Shown: positions 19,545 through 31,735 of the stretch, piece by piece
How positions within the stretch are numbered: the stretch's first letter is position 1
How the letters are laid out: each line of letters begins with the position of its first letter
Program-made: the position numbers and the translations under genes
Source of the DNA: Lamellibrachia columna
Taxonomy: Eukaryota; Annelida; Polychaeta; Sabellida; Siboglinidae
Assembly: GCA_963662155.1 (NCBI GenBank)
Contig: OY759267.1
Coordinates: 364,501-428,500, forward strand
DNA: 64,000 nucleotides
Reading direction: 5' to 3'
Notes under the pieces: model-generated
Database searches by the model: none
What the model saw: only the letters and a program-made list of their open reading frames with translations
Told to the model about the DNA's origin: nothing

Positions 19545-22500
19545 TGTCGGTTCTAAACGCTGAAAGTTTAGCCATTGCTAGTTACAACTGTGATGGTATT
19601 ACTAGCAGTACCGGTTTTATAAACAACCTATTAAGTGATACAAAAATCGATATAATATGCCTACAAGAAACTTGGTTACAAGATCGTGATATTACAAAAC
19701 TAACGAATATTCATGCCGATTATCAGTTTAACGGAAAATCTGGAGTAGATGCCACCGAACGCATTCTTCCCGGTAGACCGCAAGGTGGCGTTGCTATCGC
19801 ATGGCATAAGGCACTATCGTACTCTGTGCAACCTATCGGAATTTCCAACAGGCGTATCTGCAAAGTTAGAATGCAGCTGAATGTGCATAAATATATTCTA
19901 ATTATCTGTATATACATGCCATGCGACACGTACAGCAACATCAGTGTTAGTACAGAGTATGAAAATTGTATAAATTGTCTTGAAGAATTATTATCGCAAT
20001 ACGCGCAAGATGGTGTTATTATATGTGGAGATTGGAATACCTATTTTGAGAGAGACACCTATCAAACACGATTGATGAGTGCGTTCTTAGAACGTAATGA
20101 GTTATGTCTCAGTTGGCATCATCCGACGGCCAACAAGTCCAATACTTACGTGAGTCACAACCTACACCATGAATCGTGTATCGACCACTTCGTTGTCTCT
20201 AACAATGTTTATGGTAACATACGTCAAAATAACGTTAATGACACGCCATTAGATCCAGCAACCCACTGCCCGGTGATGCTGGTGTTCGACATATCATATA
20301 GGTATACATATGAAGAACCAGAACATGTATCTGATGAAAAACCAGTTAAAGTAGCATGGCACAAGGTAGACGATGAAAGTATTGATCGCTACAAATGCCG
20401 TATTGATGAGTTGATTCCGAATACGATTATTTCGCTCGACACTCTATTTTGTAATAACGTATTGTGTGAATCTGAGCATCACATATCGGATATTGATAGT
20501 GTATGTAAACAAATGATTGATGTGTTATTACGTGCTGGTCAAGAAACGCTGCCACAATGTAGTCATAGAGACCGCGGCATCCCTTACTGGAATGACGAGG
20601 TTGAGAGCGTAAGAGAAACCGCCATGTTCTGGCACTGGTTGTGGGTAGACAATGAGAGACCCAGGCATGGGCACGTGGCCGCTGTCATGCGTAAGACCAG
20701 AACTACCTATCATTATGCTGTGCGACACATTAAATGAAGGGAACGCGAGTTAAGAAAAAGTAAAATGGCAGAATCTGTATCGACGAACAAACAACACGAC
20801 ATATGGGTGGAAACTAAAAAAATGCTATCCGGAAAGAAACCCTCGATCAACTCAGTTGATGGAGCGTGCAATCCAGAAGCTATTTTGGAAGTTTTTGCAT
20901 TAAAATACGAAACACTTTTTCAAGGTACGCCTACTGAGCCTGCAGAGATACAGTCTTTATATCGAACTATTAAGAGTGGTGTCACAGCTGACGATCGAAG
21001 TTTTTCTTCAATCACAGTAAATGATGTCGCAGATGCCAAGATATCAAGCTAGGCAAACGAGACGGAAAATATAGTTTATCGTCAGACCATTTGGTCAACA
21101 GTAGTGGGATATTTTAAATTATATTGTCGATCCTCATGTCGAGCATGCTTGTTCACGGATACAATGCTGCAGATTTATTGTCATCCACTATTATTTCAAT
21201 ACCGAAAAATGCTCGTGGAGACATGAGTCAAAGCGACTACTACAGAGGGATAGCACTGTGTAATTGTATTTGCAAGCTGTTTGACATTATACTTATGAAA
21301 AAATGCAGCAAATGTATTGTGCACTAGCGATCAGCAATTTGCATTCAAAGCGAATCACTCTACCACTCTATGTAGTGGAATATTAATTGAAACTGCCAAT
21401 CATTTTGTAAATAATAACAGTTGCGTATACAGCTGTTTTCTAGACGCCTCTAAAGCATTTGATAAGGTTCACTACGGAAAGCTGTTCAATTTGATGCTTA
21501 AATGCATTTGATGCGTAATTGTTAGATTCATTCTTGACGGATACATCAGACAATGTATGTGTGCACAGTGGGAACGTTACAAATCTAGAATTTTTTTATG
21601 TACGCAACGGCGTGAAGCAAGGGGCGGTTATATCACCGATACTGTTCGCTGTATACTACGATGAATTAATAGCTAAATTAGCCAGCAGCGGATACGGGTG
21701 CCGTATCACTCAGCACTTTGTTGGTGCACTATCGTATGCAGACGATATCACATTATTATCACCTTCGCTACAAGGTCTGCAATACATGGTAAATATATGT
21801 GAGGAGTACGGGAAAGAATTCCATGTCACTTTTAACGATAAGAAAACTATAGGAATGGTGTTCGGCGCAAGCAATGTTGATTGTAAAGCCATCCAGGTAA
21901 ACGGGAACGATGTTACTTGGGCGACGAACGCTAAACACCTTGGTAACGTAGTCGATCACAAGCTTTCAGACTTGAATGATATAAATGCAAAAAAAGTTAT
22001 TTTATCGCGAGTGTTAACTGGTTTGTGGGCCACTTCAGAGGCAAAGTGCCTACTGATTGTTATATTCGTCTATTTCAGTCTTATTGTAGAACCCATTATG
22101 GCTCAACTCTATGGGCAATACATGATAAAGGGTTCAACGATTTTTGCGTGACTTGGAACAAAGGCGTCAGGCGCATCTTAAACGTCAGTTATATGACGCA
22201 TACAGTACTTTTAGGACAACTAATTAACACCTGTCACATATCCATTCAATTGGTGAAGCGATTTTGCAAGTTTGTGGATGTAATGTTGACTAGCCGCAAC
22301 GCCATTGTTAGGCACTTCGTTAGGCGGGCTATAAACACAGCTTAATCACCAATTGGCCGAAATATAGCGGTTATTCGGCATAGGTATGCAATATATGTAC
22401 TAGATATTAACGTGAACCACGTACGCAGACAATGGCTTTTCAGTCAGCCAGAGCTGACAGGAATCGCTTGGTTCATACTCGAATTATTGCGTGTATCCAA

Positions 22501-22573
22501 TAACGAGATTGACTTACCCGGTTTTACAAAAAACGATGTTAACAACATGATTAACGCACTCTGCACTTGCTAA
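19544..22573 (+). pseudogene. LINE B ORF2: APE endonuclease and reverse transcriptase
   Basis: ATG 19544 opens 397 codons of APE endonuclease: ASYNCDGI (N), CLQETWL (E), GGVAIAWHK, ICIYMPCDT, IICGDWNTYF (GDWN), then THCPVM in the SDH position. A TGA at 20735 (likely CGA before) is followed in the same frame by 20765-21052, then a shift. RT pieces follow: 21124-21327, 21317-21511 with CFLDASKAFDKV (motif A), 21519-22151 with GVKQGAVISPILFAVYYDEL and SYADDITLLSP (catalytic YADD intact), 22025-22345, and a C-terminal stretch to TAA at 22571-22573. At least five disabling lesions are visible. Confidence 0.8.
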
Positions 22574-22641
22574 TCAGGCTGCCAATGGTTTTTGTTTTAT
22601 TCAATTGTACCTAAACTATTGCGTACGAATAAATGATACAC

Positions 22642-23280
22642 ACTACCTCTCCTCACTCATATCGTCAATCGCTCACTTGCCACTGGGGAATTTCCACATG
22701 AGTGGAAGACGCCACTTGTAGCACTGCTTAAGAAAACAGGACTGGATCCAATTCATAACAATTATCACCCGGTGCCAAATCTTCAGTTTGTGTCTAAATT
22801 AACTGAGCAGGTTGTTATAAACCAGCTTTGTCATCATTCAGAATGTGGATTTCCATTGCCACCGTGTCAGTCTGCCTACGGAGCAGGGCATTCTACTGAA
22901 AGTGCTCTTGTTAAGGTTCAGTCAGATAGCATACTATTAAGTTATATTATATAGTTTCATTCTTTTAAATTTTGTATCCTATTTAATATGTCTACTTAAC
23001 CTGTTATCTTTTGTATATTTGAAGCCATATGACATAATTGTCTGGATTGTATGTTTCATTCTATCATCATAATTGTTTATGTAATATTTATATTTTTATT
23101 ATTTATAGCACCATATGATATAATTGTCTAGATTTTATATATGCATGTTTTTTATCATATCACCATAACTGTTTTATGTAATATTTTTATTTTATTATTA
23201 TTTTTATTTATTAACCTGTACAGCACCAACGAATATTGTTGCATCGATTTGGTGCTATATAAATGAATAAACATTAAACA
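22642..23280 (+). mobile_element. LINE A, 3' half: RT start and 3' tail
   Basis: 22642-22953 continues the RT begun before LINE B: NRSLATGEFPHEWKTPLVAL, then AYGAGHSTESALVKV (family pattern Q-sAYR-x-x-hSTEtALl). The rest of the RT is deleted. The 3' end is recognisable near 23220-23280: tacagcacc ... ggtgctatataaatgaataaac, the gcgctatataa-type tail of L2-like LINEs. Confidence 0.7.
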
Positions 23281-23777
23281 TGAGTTACAGCCTGAGGGGG
23301 GGGGGTCAGAGATATGATATACTGTGTTAATATACAACAAATATGTGGTATTTGTAATGACATAATTGATGTAGCACATGATATTTACTTAGATTATTAT
23401 TCAGAATTAAAGCTAAGATCTTTCTAGGATGAGGGGAAGATGTACCTCAGTGTGAGAAATGCTACTGGAACATAAAATAAACACTGACACCGATACCTCA
23501 TTTATATGTTACTTGCCTTCAATGAAGGGTGTAGTTGAGGAATTTTAGTATATGTGTGGTACATGTTATTATTTCAGACATCAGGAAAGGAGCCTGTGAC
23601 GGGTGGAGCCAGCTGGACAGGGTAGCAGTGTTCACGATAAACCAGAAAGATTATCCAAATGTGTTGAATTGATTCAGAGCTAACACTTCTGACCCATATG
23701 TATGCAAAAAAATCCTAACATGTTTTATCGATTGATGCAGCAACTGGGACATAATTCAAAATATGTTATTCGAGAAC

Positions 23778-23791
23778 CCACCAGGGGGCAT
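23778..23791 (+). promoter_or_regulatory. CTCF-like motif
   Basis: CCACCAGGGGGCAT matches CCASYAGRKGGCRS at 13 of 14 positions, in non-coding sequence 140 bases before the middle HELQ-like exon. Same orientation as the 3.6-kb pair. Confidence 0.4.
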
Positions 23792-25298
23792 AACAAAATA
23801 TAACTTGTTCATCAGGATGTTGCAATAGTTTTGTTTTGTGTTTACCAAAGAGAACCATATTGCAGAAATGTGCATGCATACATGATTGTTTCAAGGTCTG
23901 TAAATAGATCAAGTCACGTCACATGTTTTTCAGGGTTGAGCAAGACAACTTTATAAGGCTGGTTACAAGAACCTCCAGCAGGTGGCGTTTGCCGAGTCGT
24001 CAGTGTTGGTGCAAGCGGTCGAGTTCATTTCTCACAAGGCAGCAAAACAGATCATCGCCTCGGCCAAGGTGACCTTGAACCCTACCTACGTGACAGAGCG
24101 TACCCCATTCTTGTAACCTTTACTGCACGGTTTAAACAGTGTTTGTTCCATCTCGTGAGAAATAGTTTAATCCAGTTTCTACACATGTTCCATTAGCTAC
24201 TTCTGATCCAAATGCATCACATTTGTTCTACATGTTAACATGCACATGCATATAAATGTGCACACATATTAAAATGTTTTTGCGAAGGTTACACAAAATA
24301 GGAAATGACCCAAGTTATATTTTTTTTATAAGCTTTATATTATAAGACTTTTTTTTATAAAAGTGTCTACCTAAATTTGTGACAGAAAATTACATCTCGA
24401 TATTTATTAAATAAAAACTAGTAAATTAGCATGGAATGAGTATTATAATTATTTACACATGATTTATTTACATATTGTAGATTCATATCACGGTAATATC
24501 AGGTTTGCAATATTTAGTTGTGGTTGCATTTTGATATCCTAACATATATTTTGGGGAAAATCAAAGGTTTAAGTTCTTCAAACTCTTAATACTGTTTCTT
24601 TCTCAGTAATTTTGTTCAGGATTTCTTACATACGATATACTGATATTTCAGTAGCTTTTATTTTGTCTAATTTGTGGACTTATATGAATTTAACAATTGT
24701 TTTTTAGAAAAAGGCAGTTACTCATTCTAAACACTGTCTGCTGCAGCTTCTCCTGACAGAGAAGGTGGAGAGTTTGAGAGAGGAGGCAGATGTCATGACA
24801 ACCATCCCAGTCGACATGCCAACGACGGCTATCTGACTTTACAGGGAGAGAGAGGACTATTTGCTAATCGAATGTCGTGCCAAATACAGTCCAGATTTAG
24901 GTGCTGCTCGACTATGGCGCGAACCGCGACATTGCCGACGACATGTTGAAATCAGAATGTTTACTCCACATACATTATCGGTGTTAAGATAGATTTGTCG
25001 GCCAGTCATCAGTAATTCGACGTAACAGGCTTGTATGCTACAGGAATAACTGTATCAGACAAGTAACAGGGAGACTTAATTTCATGGTTATCCCAGCGTT
25101 TGTCTTTGTAACGTTTATTTTGGAGTGTTCATGTGAAGAGCTGTGATAGATCTGTTTCCACAGAAATATATATTTTCCACAGGGATTGTACCGTTTATTA
25201 AGAATAATTGTCAGTTTGTTTGTCAGTGATGTAATTGTCACTGTTTGTTTGTCAGTGACGTAATTGTCACTGTTTGCCTACGTACGAACTCTTTCAAA

Positions 25299-25549
25299 AG
25301 CCAGATGGCTTCATCAGCTAGGCATCAAATGTCTTTGTTACTTTAACTAGTATGGACTACTACCGAAACGATGGCAATGAATGCTACCTCCCGCAGCCGG
25401 AGGCCTGTCCTCGTGAGATCTATGACTTGACGAGGGAGTGCTGGAACCTTGAGCTAGCCGAGAGGCCAACATTCCGCGAGATCTGCATGTTCCTTCAACG
25501 CAAGAACATAGGATACAATCCCAAAGAGGAAGCGATGTTCAAGCCAAAG
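25299..25549 (+). pseudogene. Receptor tyrosine kinase C-lobe tail fragment in a mosaic
   Basis: From ATG 25352 the frame has the end of a tyrosine-kinase catalytic domain: LPQPEACPREIYDLTRECW (subdomain XI CW), ERPTFREICMFLQRKN (RP-x-F). That is the last ~55 residues of a receptor tyrosine kinase; DDR, ROR and Trk families have similar tails and I cannot choose. An acceptor-like ttaactag precedes it. The left piece (25299-25330) and right piece (25516-25549) also occur joined at 48462-48527. The frame then runs into LINE endonuclease sequence, so it is a detached fragment. Confidence 0.6.
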
Positions 25550-25555
25550 GTGCCA

Positions 25556-27640
25556 GTAACATCCTTCCAAGTATTCTTCTTTGGGGCGACTTCAACCTCC
25601 CCAGCATAGACTGGACAAATAATTTCCAGTATGGAGAGGGCATAAATAATAAGATGATAGACATTGCAAATGATTTCTCTCTTATACAACACGTACATAA
25701 ACCCACACGAGGAAAACACTCTCTTGACCTTCAGTTCTCCACAGATCCTGACATGGTCCAAACGGTAACAATTGTCCCAGGGATGAGTGACCATGACATT
25801 GTTATTGCCAACATAAACACAAAACTAAAGACAGTAAAAAGAAACCTAGAATGGTATACCTTTTCTTAAAAGGTGATTCAAATAGCATAAAGACAGACTA
25901 ACTTTCTAAAAGGCAAAGGAATTCCAACAGCTAGATCCAAGCAAAACTACAGTAGAGTTGGCTTGGAACAAGTTCAGAGATATAGTACTAGCATCTATAG
26001 ATAGACACATTCCTAAAAAAACGATTATCTGACAGAACACAACTTCCTTGGATCAATATAACAATAAAGAGCAAAATGAGGCAACGTAAACGGCTCTATG
26101 ACGGAGCTAGAAAAAACATGAACATTGGACTCAATATAGGCAAGTCAGAAACTAAATAAAACAGTTACTAGTAGAAGCCATTGATAGTTATGTTAAGAAT
26201 CTACTAGATACTACCGTAAATGAGAAACCTAAACGATTCTGGTCATACAATAGAAATTTACAACGAGACCAGGTAGACATCTCCCCACTACAGCACAATA
26301 ATAATAATAATAATAACAATAATAATAATAATAACAATAATAACAATAATAACAATAATAATAACAACAATAACAATAATAATAACAATAATAATAATAA
26401 TAATAACAATAACTCCATCAAAACTGACAGTGTAGAGAAAGCAGAGGCTTTAAACCACCAATTCCAATCCATTTTTATAAAACAAGATCTTGTCAACATG
26501 ACTTCAAAGGGAGAAAGTCCCTACACATCCATGCCAGATATCAACTTATCATGTAAAGGGATCAAGAACCTTCTAGGTAACCTACGAATAAAAAAGATCC
26601 TGGTTCAGACCAAATCCCAGTCAGAATTCTCAGAGTATTCTAATGAAATAGCACCAATCTTTCAATTAATTTTCAATCTCTCCTTTCACAGAGAACTGCC
26701 CAAATATTGGCAAACAGCAGATGTATGCACCATATTAAAAAGGGGATAGAAGTTTACCTGAAACCTATCGACCGATCTCTCTGACATCTGTGTGTTGTAA
26801 ACTTATGGAACATGTCCTATGCCACTCCACCATGGAACACAAAAACAACAGACAAAAACAACATCCTTGACAATGCACAATATGGTTTCCGAGCTAATCA
26901 CTGGTGCGGAAGCCAGTTAATTACAACCGATGACTTTCTATCTAGAGAGCAACTTTAGACAGCTACAAACAGATATATGTTCTCATCCTGGACTTCTCCA
27001 AGGCTTTCTGTACTGTCCCTCATCAAAGGCTTCTTCATAAACTTAAACACTGTGGTATACAGGGAAAGGCCTCGCAATGGATCAGTGCCTGGCTGACAAC
27101 TAGGACACAACGGGTGGTTGATGGTGATGCCTCACACAAAATACAAATATGGTACTTGCCCCCTTTATGCTTCTGTTGTACATAAATTACATTAATGAAG
27201 ATATAACTTCTCACTTAAAACTCTTTGCAGATGACTGCTTGCTATTCAGGACAATTAAAAATGTTTCTGATACACTAGCCCTTCAAAACGACCTACATAA
27301 GATATCACTCTGGGGCCAGAAATGTAATATTTAATCCAGATAAATGATACACACTCCATATGTATAAAACTCACAACCCATTAACACTGGGCTACATCAT
27401 GGAAGGTGTCACTTTGAAGCCAGTCAGTCATCATCCCTATCTTGGAGTTGAACTACAGAAAGAACTCAAGTGGAAAACCCACGTTGATAACATCATCTCA
27501 AAAGCAAATATAACTCTCGGTCTGATCAAAAGACATCTAAACGGATGCTCACAAGAGATAAAGGTGAAAGCATACACCACCCTTGTCAGACCAAAACTTG
27601 AATACTCATCAAATATACCGAACACGGCAGATGTGATTAT
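25556..27640 (+). mobile_element. LINE C (Jockey/CR1-like), broken
   Basis: Endonuclease C-terminal part at 25580-25869: LLWGDFNLPSIDW, KPTRGKHSLDL, GMSDHDIV. A degraded linker contains an AAT/AAC microsatellite. RT pieces follow: 26498-26749 (RELPKYWQTADVCTI), 26990-27060 in another frame, 27149-27334 with LKLFADDCLLF (catalytic FADD), and 27360-27640 with YLGVELQKELKWKTHVDN and VRPKLEYSS. Many stops and shifts. It is joined at 27640 to LINE D. Confidence 0.8.
26299..26412. repeat. (AAT)n/(AAC)n microsatellite inside LINE C
   Basis: Interspersed AAT and AAC trinucleotides over about 115 bases; the antisense frame is a poly-leucine artefact. Confidence 0.95.
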
Positions 27641-29009
27641 GAGACGGACGTCGATCTTGAGAATAACTATTATAATATCATAACATCTTGTAAATATTAT
27701 ACTGACCAGCAATTCAATAATGACCCAAGTATAAAGAACGAAGTTGGTCTTGGTGAATTTCAATGCTAGAAGTCTAAGCACATTTTTTTGGGGTGAAATC
27801 CAATATTTTCTTAAACTGCTCACAATACAATTTGATATTATAGCTATAAGTTAAACATGGTTGAACAAAGACACCACTTCTTATTATAATGTTGATGGTT
27901 ATGATGCTTTCCATATAGTCAGGGGTAACAGAAAAGGTGGTTGTGTGGTTATTTATATTAAGAAGAAGCTTAATGGCCGAATATGTGAAACCAAGTCGAT
28001 GATAGTTGATGATGTACTTGAATGTGTAACTGTTGAATTTGGAATTAACCGAAACAAAACTGCATTAGTCAGTTGTGTGTACAGGTGCCCTGGTTCAAAT
28101 GTAATATCTTTTAGTGACACAATAGAACGTTTGTTTAATCGTGTACGTAACAAAGATACATTATTCTTATGTGGTTATCTCAATACAGATTTGCTTAAAT
28201 GTGATAGTAATAGTGGTACCAAACAATTTATAGATTTGATGTATAGTCTTGGTCTCTACCCTTTAATTAAAAGACCAAGTAGAATTACTACTACCTCTGC
28301 AACCTTAATAGACAATAATGTTTACTTCTGAACTTGAATGCAAGATTGACAGTGGACTGTTGGTAAATGACATTAGTGATCATCTCTCTATATTCGCTCT
28401 GGGCAAATGTAATGTAAAAAATAATATAAGTAGTTATTCCAACAAATTTGTCACATTAGCAATGAAAACATCAACGCTTTGAAAATTGACTTAACTTTAC
28501 AAAAATTTACAATAAACACTGCCACTAAAATATAGCCAGCCTAAAGTAGCCAAGTTGAATTTGAAAAATGCATGGTTTACCAAAGGACTGAAGAACGCAT
28601 GTATAAAAAAACAAATTATTTAAACATTTTTATTATGTAGATCAATAAAACATATAAAAATAAATTAACTAGTATTCTAAGATGTACTAAAAAACAGTAT
28701 TTTAACAGTCTTCTTGAAAGGAAAAGAAATGATATTGCTGGTACCTGGAAAATACACAAAAATGTAATGGGAACATCTCATCTAGGGAATCACTTCCCCG
28801 ACCATCTTGTTAATAATGGTGTAACCACTAGTAATAAAAAGGATGTGGCAAGTCTGTTCAACAATTTTTTTACTAACATCGGCCCGGAATTGTCAAAGTA
28901 TATAACTGTTCCAAATTATGACTATTTAGAAAATAGAAATAAACACAATTTATTTCTAACTCCAGTTAATGAAGAGGAGGTTATCTGTGTTGTGAAAATA
29001 TGTCTACAC
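27640..29009 (+). mobile_element. LINE D, endonuclease and linker relic
   Basis: An early part reads NFNARSLST near 27755 (N-x-RSL start of an APE domain) in a frame shifted from its upstream part. The 27861-28331 ORF carries TSYYNVDGYDAFHIVRGNRK, GGCVVIYIKK, VYRCPGSN and LFLCGYLNTDLL (GDFN replaced by GYLN, so a metal-site residue is lost). The SDH block appears as ISDHLSIF at about 28370. The 28767-29009 piece, FNNFFTNIGPEL, is the pre-RT linker. The RT is deleted. Confidence 0.75.
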
Positions 29010-29145
29010 GTCTACTCGTCACACTAGATCAAACGGTCGCCATCACTTCATTCCCCCATCAGTAAAAACAGACGTATTCAAATATAGTTCCTTTCCATGC
29101 ACAGTTAATGACTGGAACTCCCTTAGCCCAGAAATATCAATCTGA
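29010..29145 (+). mobile_element. LINE 3'-end RT C-terminus fragment
   Basis: The frame here reads TRSNGRHHF, KTDVFKYSSFPCTVNDWNSL before a TGA. FFPRT-x-x-DWN is the usual last block of many CR1/RTE-type ORF2 proteins. It joins abruptly to LINE D. Confidence 0.6.
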
Positions 29146-29484
29146 CAACCTGCGAATCCATTAGCAGCCAGTAGGTCTGGGACGAGCTGTATTTTTCTGC
29201 TGCTGCACTGATGAGGTGTCTGAATAATCATTTTGTATATTTATCTGATATGCCTGTTTTCATATTAGTCACATATATACACATAATAATATGGCCATAT
29301 GTTGTATCTCATAACATAGGGAAAGTGAATTTTAGTCATGATTTTATGTAATCTGTATGCCAAAGTTGAGATATTGTTATCTGTTGCAATTGATACCACA
29401 TGTATGGCTGCCATCTTGTTTAAATTTTTTTTTACTTTGGCTGCGCGACTAGTATACTGTTATACTGTCAAGCTCAACAACATG

Positions 29485-29564
29485 TGTGACAAATGTGACA
29501 TATTTAAACTGCCACCAGCAAACTTAATAGCTGGTGGCAGTTTAAATATGTCACATTTGTCACA
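29485..29564. repeat. Perfect inverted repeat: 35-bp arms, 10-bp loop
   Basis: Left arm 29485-29519 (TGTGACAAATGTGACATATT... GCCACCAGC) is exactly complementary to right arm 29530-29564, with the loop aaacttaata. It lies in AT-rich sequence with no gene. The absence of any mismatch suggests recent origin or selection. Confidence 0.97.
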
Positions 29565-30496
29565 TATACCATTTTTCTTGTGTATTATTTCCACATATTT
29601 CTTCTCATGTACACTGTACAACTGGCTTAATTAACATATGCACATTTTAGCAATGTGTGCTCTATTTTGTACCTGATTTGTATTGTATTGTTTTATGTTA
29701 AATTAATCAAATTACAAGTTTCCTGGCAACCTCTCTGGTTGTAATACAATTTTTGGCAATTTTCCCGCAATTTTACATTACGTCTTAACAGTTGTGTGGA
29801 CGTAGCTGTGACCTGAATGGTGCTAAACTTCTGATGTGGGTATTAAAATAAAGCTTAGACGTGATCCTGTCCACATACATGGCAGTTGAATAATATTTTG
29901 TTGTGAAGGTCACCTTTACAAAAACATATTACTAAATTGTTGTGTGATACATATATGTAAACATATATATGTAAACAGAACGTCTTAGCTTTATTTTGAG
30001 GCTAATATCAGAACTTTAGCTCCATTAGGGCCAAAGGTATACGTACATGTTAAGTTGTAATATAAACACTGTATGAAAATTGCCAGACTCACTTGAATTT
30101 GCTTTATTTCAATTTCTGATTACGGGCCCACTGTAATTGTTTACATCAAACTTGTTGTTACAATGACCAAAATGTTGTTACACATTTTGGGTTTATCAGG
30201 TCAAGTCAATGACCTCCACAACAAAATATTTTACTACTACCATGTATATATTATTTTAAGACCATCATCAGTACTTTAGCATCATTAAGGCCAAACTTAT
30301 CTCTGCATAAGGGTTAAAAAGTAAAGCAATGTTTTCTATAATTAATATGCAATAACTGTATAACTCACAAGTTTGAAATTTGGCATAGGTAAATTTCACA
30401 ACAGATCCAATGTACGTGCCAAATTTAATTAAAACCATATGTGGTCGAGAAGTTGTTGTTCCTTTTGGTTGGGTTCTGTTGTGCAGATAAGGCTCA

Positions 30497-31735
30497 GTGC
30501 ACATACAAGTTCAAGTGCAGAGACAAGATTCAGTGTACAGACAAGATTCAGTGTACAGACAAGGTTCAGTGCACAGACAAGGTTCAGTGAACAGACAAGG
30601 TCCAGTGCAAAGACAAGGCTCAGTGTACAGGCAAGGTTCAGTGTACAGACAAGGTTCAGTGTACAGAGAAGGTTCATTGTACAGACAAGGTTCAGTATAC
30701 AGGCAAGGTTCAGTGTACAGAAAAGGTTCAGTGTACAGACAAGGTTCAGTGTACGGACACGATTCAGTGTACATACAAGGTTCAGTGTACAGACAAGGTT
30801 CAGTGTACTGGCAAGTTTCAGTGCACAGAGAAGGTTCAGTGTACAGACAAGGTTCAGTGAACATACAAGGTTCAGTGTACAGACTATGTTCAGTGTACAG
30901 GCTAGGCCCAGAGTACATACAAGGTACAGTGTACATACATGGTCCAGTGTACAGACAAGGTTCAGTGTACATACAAGGTCCAGATAACAGACAAGGTTCA
31001 GTGCATAGGCAAAGTTCATTGCACATGCAAGGATCAGTGTACAGACAAGGTTCAGTGCACATGGAAGGTTCTGTGCATAGACAAGGTGCAGTGTACAGAC
31101 AAGTTCCATTGTACAAACAAGGTCCTGTGTACAGACAAGGTCCAGTGCACATGCAATGATCAGTGTACAGACAAGGTTCAGTGTACAGCCAAGGTTCAAT
31201 GTACAGGCAAGTTTCAGTGCAAAGAGAAGGTTCAGTGTACAGACAAGGTCCAGTGTACAGACAAGGTTCAGTGTACAGACAAGGTCCAGTGTACAGACAA
31301 GGTCCACTGTACATACAAGTTCCAGTGTACATAAAAGGTTCAGGGTACAGACAAGGTTCAATATACATAGAAGGTTCAGTGTACAGACAAGGTTCAGTGA
31401 ACAGAGAAGGTTAAGTGAACATACAAGGTTCAGTGTACAAACAAGGTTCAGTGTACAGGCAAGGTTCAGTGTACAGACAAGGTTCAGTGCACAGACAAGG
31501 TTCAGTGCACACGCAAGGTTCAGTGCACATGCAAGGTTCAGTGAACATACAAGGTTCAGTGTACAGATAAGGTTCAGTGTACAGACAAGGTTCCGTGCAC
31601 AGACAAGGTTCATTGCACAGGCAAGGTTCAGTGCACATGTAATGATCAGTGTACAGACAAGGTTCAGAGTACAGGCAAGATTCAGTGCAGAGAAGATTCA
31701 GTGTACAGACAAGGTCCAGTGTATAGACAATTTGT
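30497..31735. repeat. 18-bp minisatellite, ~69 copies (array 1)
   Basis: The unit GTTCAGTGTACAGACAAG repeats with scattered variants. The unit lacks stops in all six frames, so ORFs of up to 394 codons on both strands are artefacts. The right end runs straight into a minus-strand CR1 piece at about 31722. The stretch 29640-30430 before the array is AT-rich with no gene seen. Confidence 0.97.

Larger units (their letters stand above)
18232..22640 (+). mobile_element. LINE B (two-ORF APE LINE) nested in LINE A
   Basis: A nearly full-length element with ORF1, endonuclease and RT in order, inserted in LINE A inside the HELQ-like intron. The right boundary is about 22640, where LINE A coding sequence resumes; the left boundary is between 18037 and 18310. 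Several stops and frameshifts in ORF2 show it is inactive. The 3' end carries AATAAA-like sequence (gaataaatgatac). Confidence 0.75.
16693..24836 (+). pseudogene. HELQ: HELQ-like helicase, last three coding exons, with premature stop
   Basis: Exons 16693-16806 (38 codons), 23934-24068 (45) and 24747-24836 (29 plus TGA) are all phase 0 with good GT/AG borders. They spell the C-terminal helical domain of HELQ, the 3'-5' DNA-repair helicase related to Pol theta. Exon A has [18 protein letters not shown]; exon B has ARQLYKAGYKNLQQVA, ISHKAAKQIIASAK; exon C has LLLTEKVESLREEADV and the stop. The match to vertebrate HELQ C-termini is collinear. The second codon of exon B is TGA where arginine (CGA) is expected, a CpG-to-TpG change that would cut off the last ~74 residues. 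No helicase motifs occur in the 16.7 kb upstream, so either the preceding intron is very long or this is a detached 3' fragment. The first intron is filled by nested LINEs. Confidence 0.72.

Noticed and set aside
23975..23988. CTCF-like match CCAGCAGGTGGCGT in the middle HELQ-like exon
   Set aside because: It is coding sequence (LQQVAF) and can be explained by the protein; not counted with the non-coding matches.
26188..26499. Minus-strand poly-leucine ORF
   Set aside because: Translation of an AAT/AAC microsatellite.
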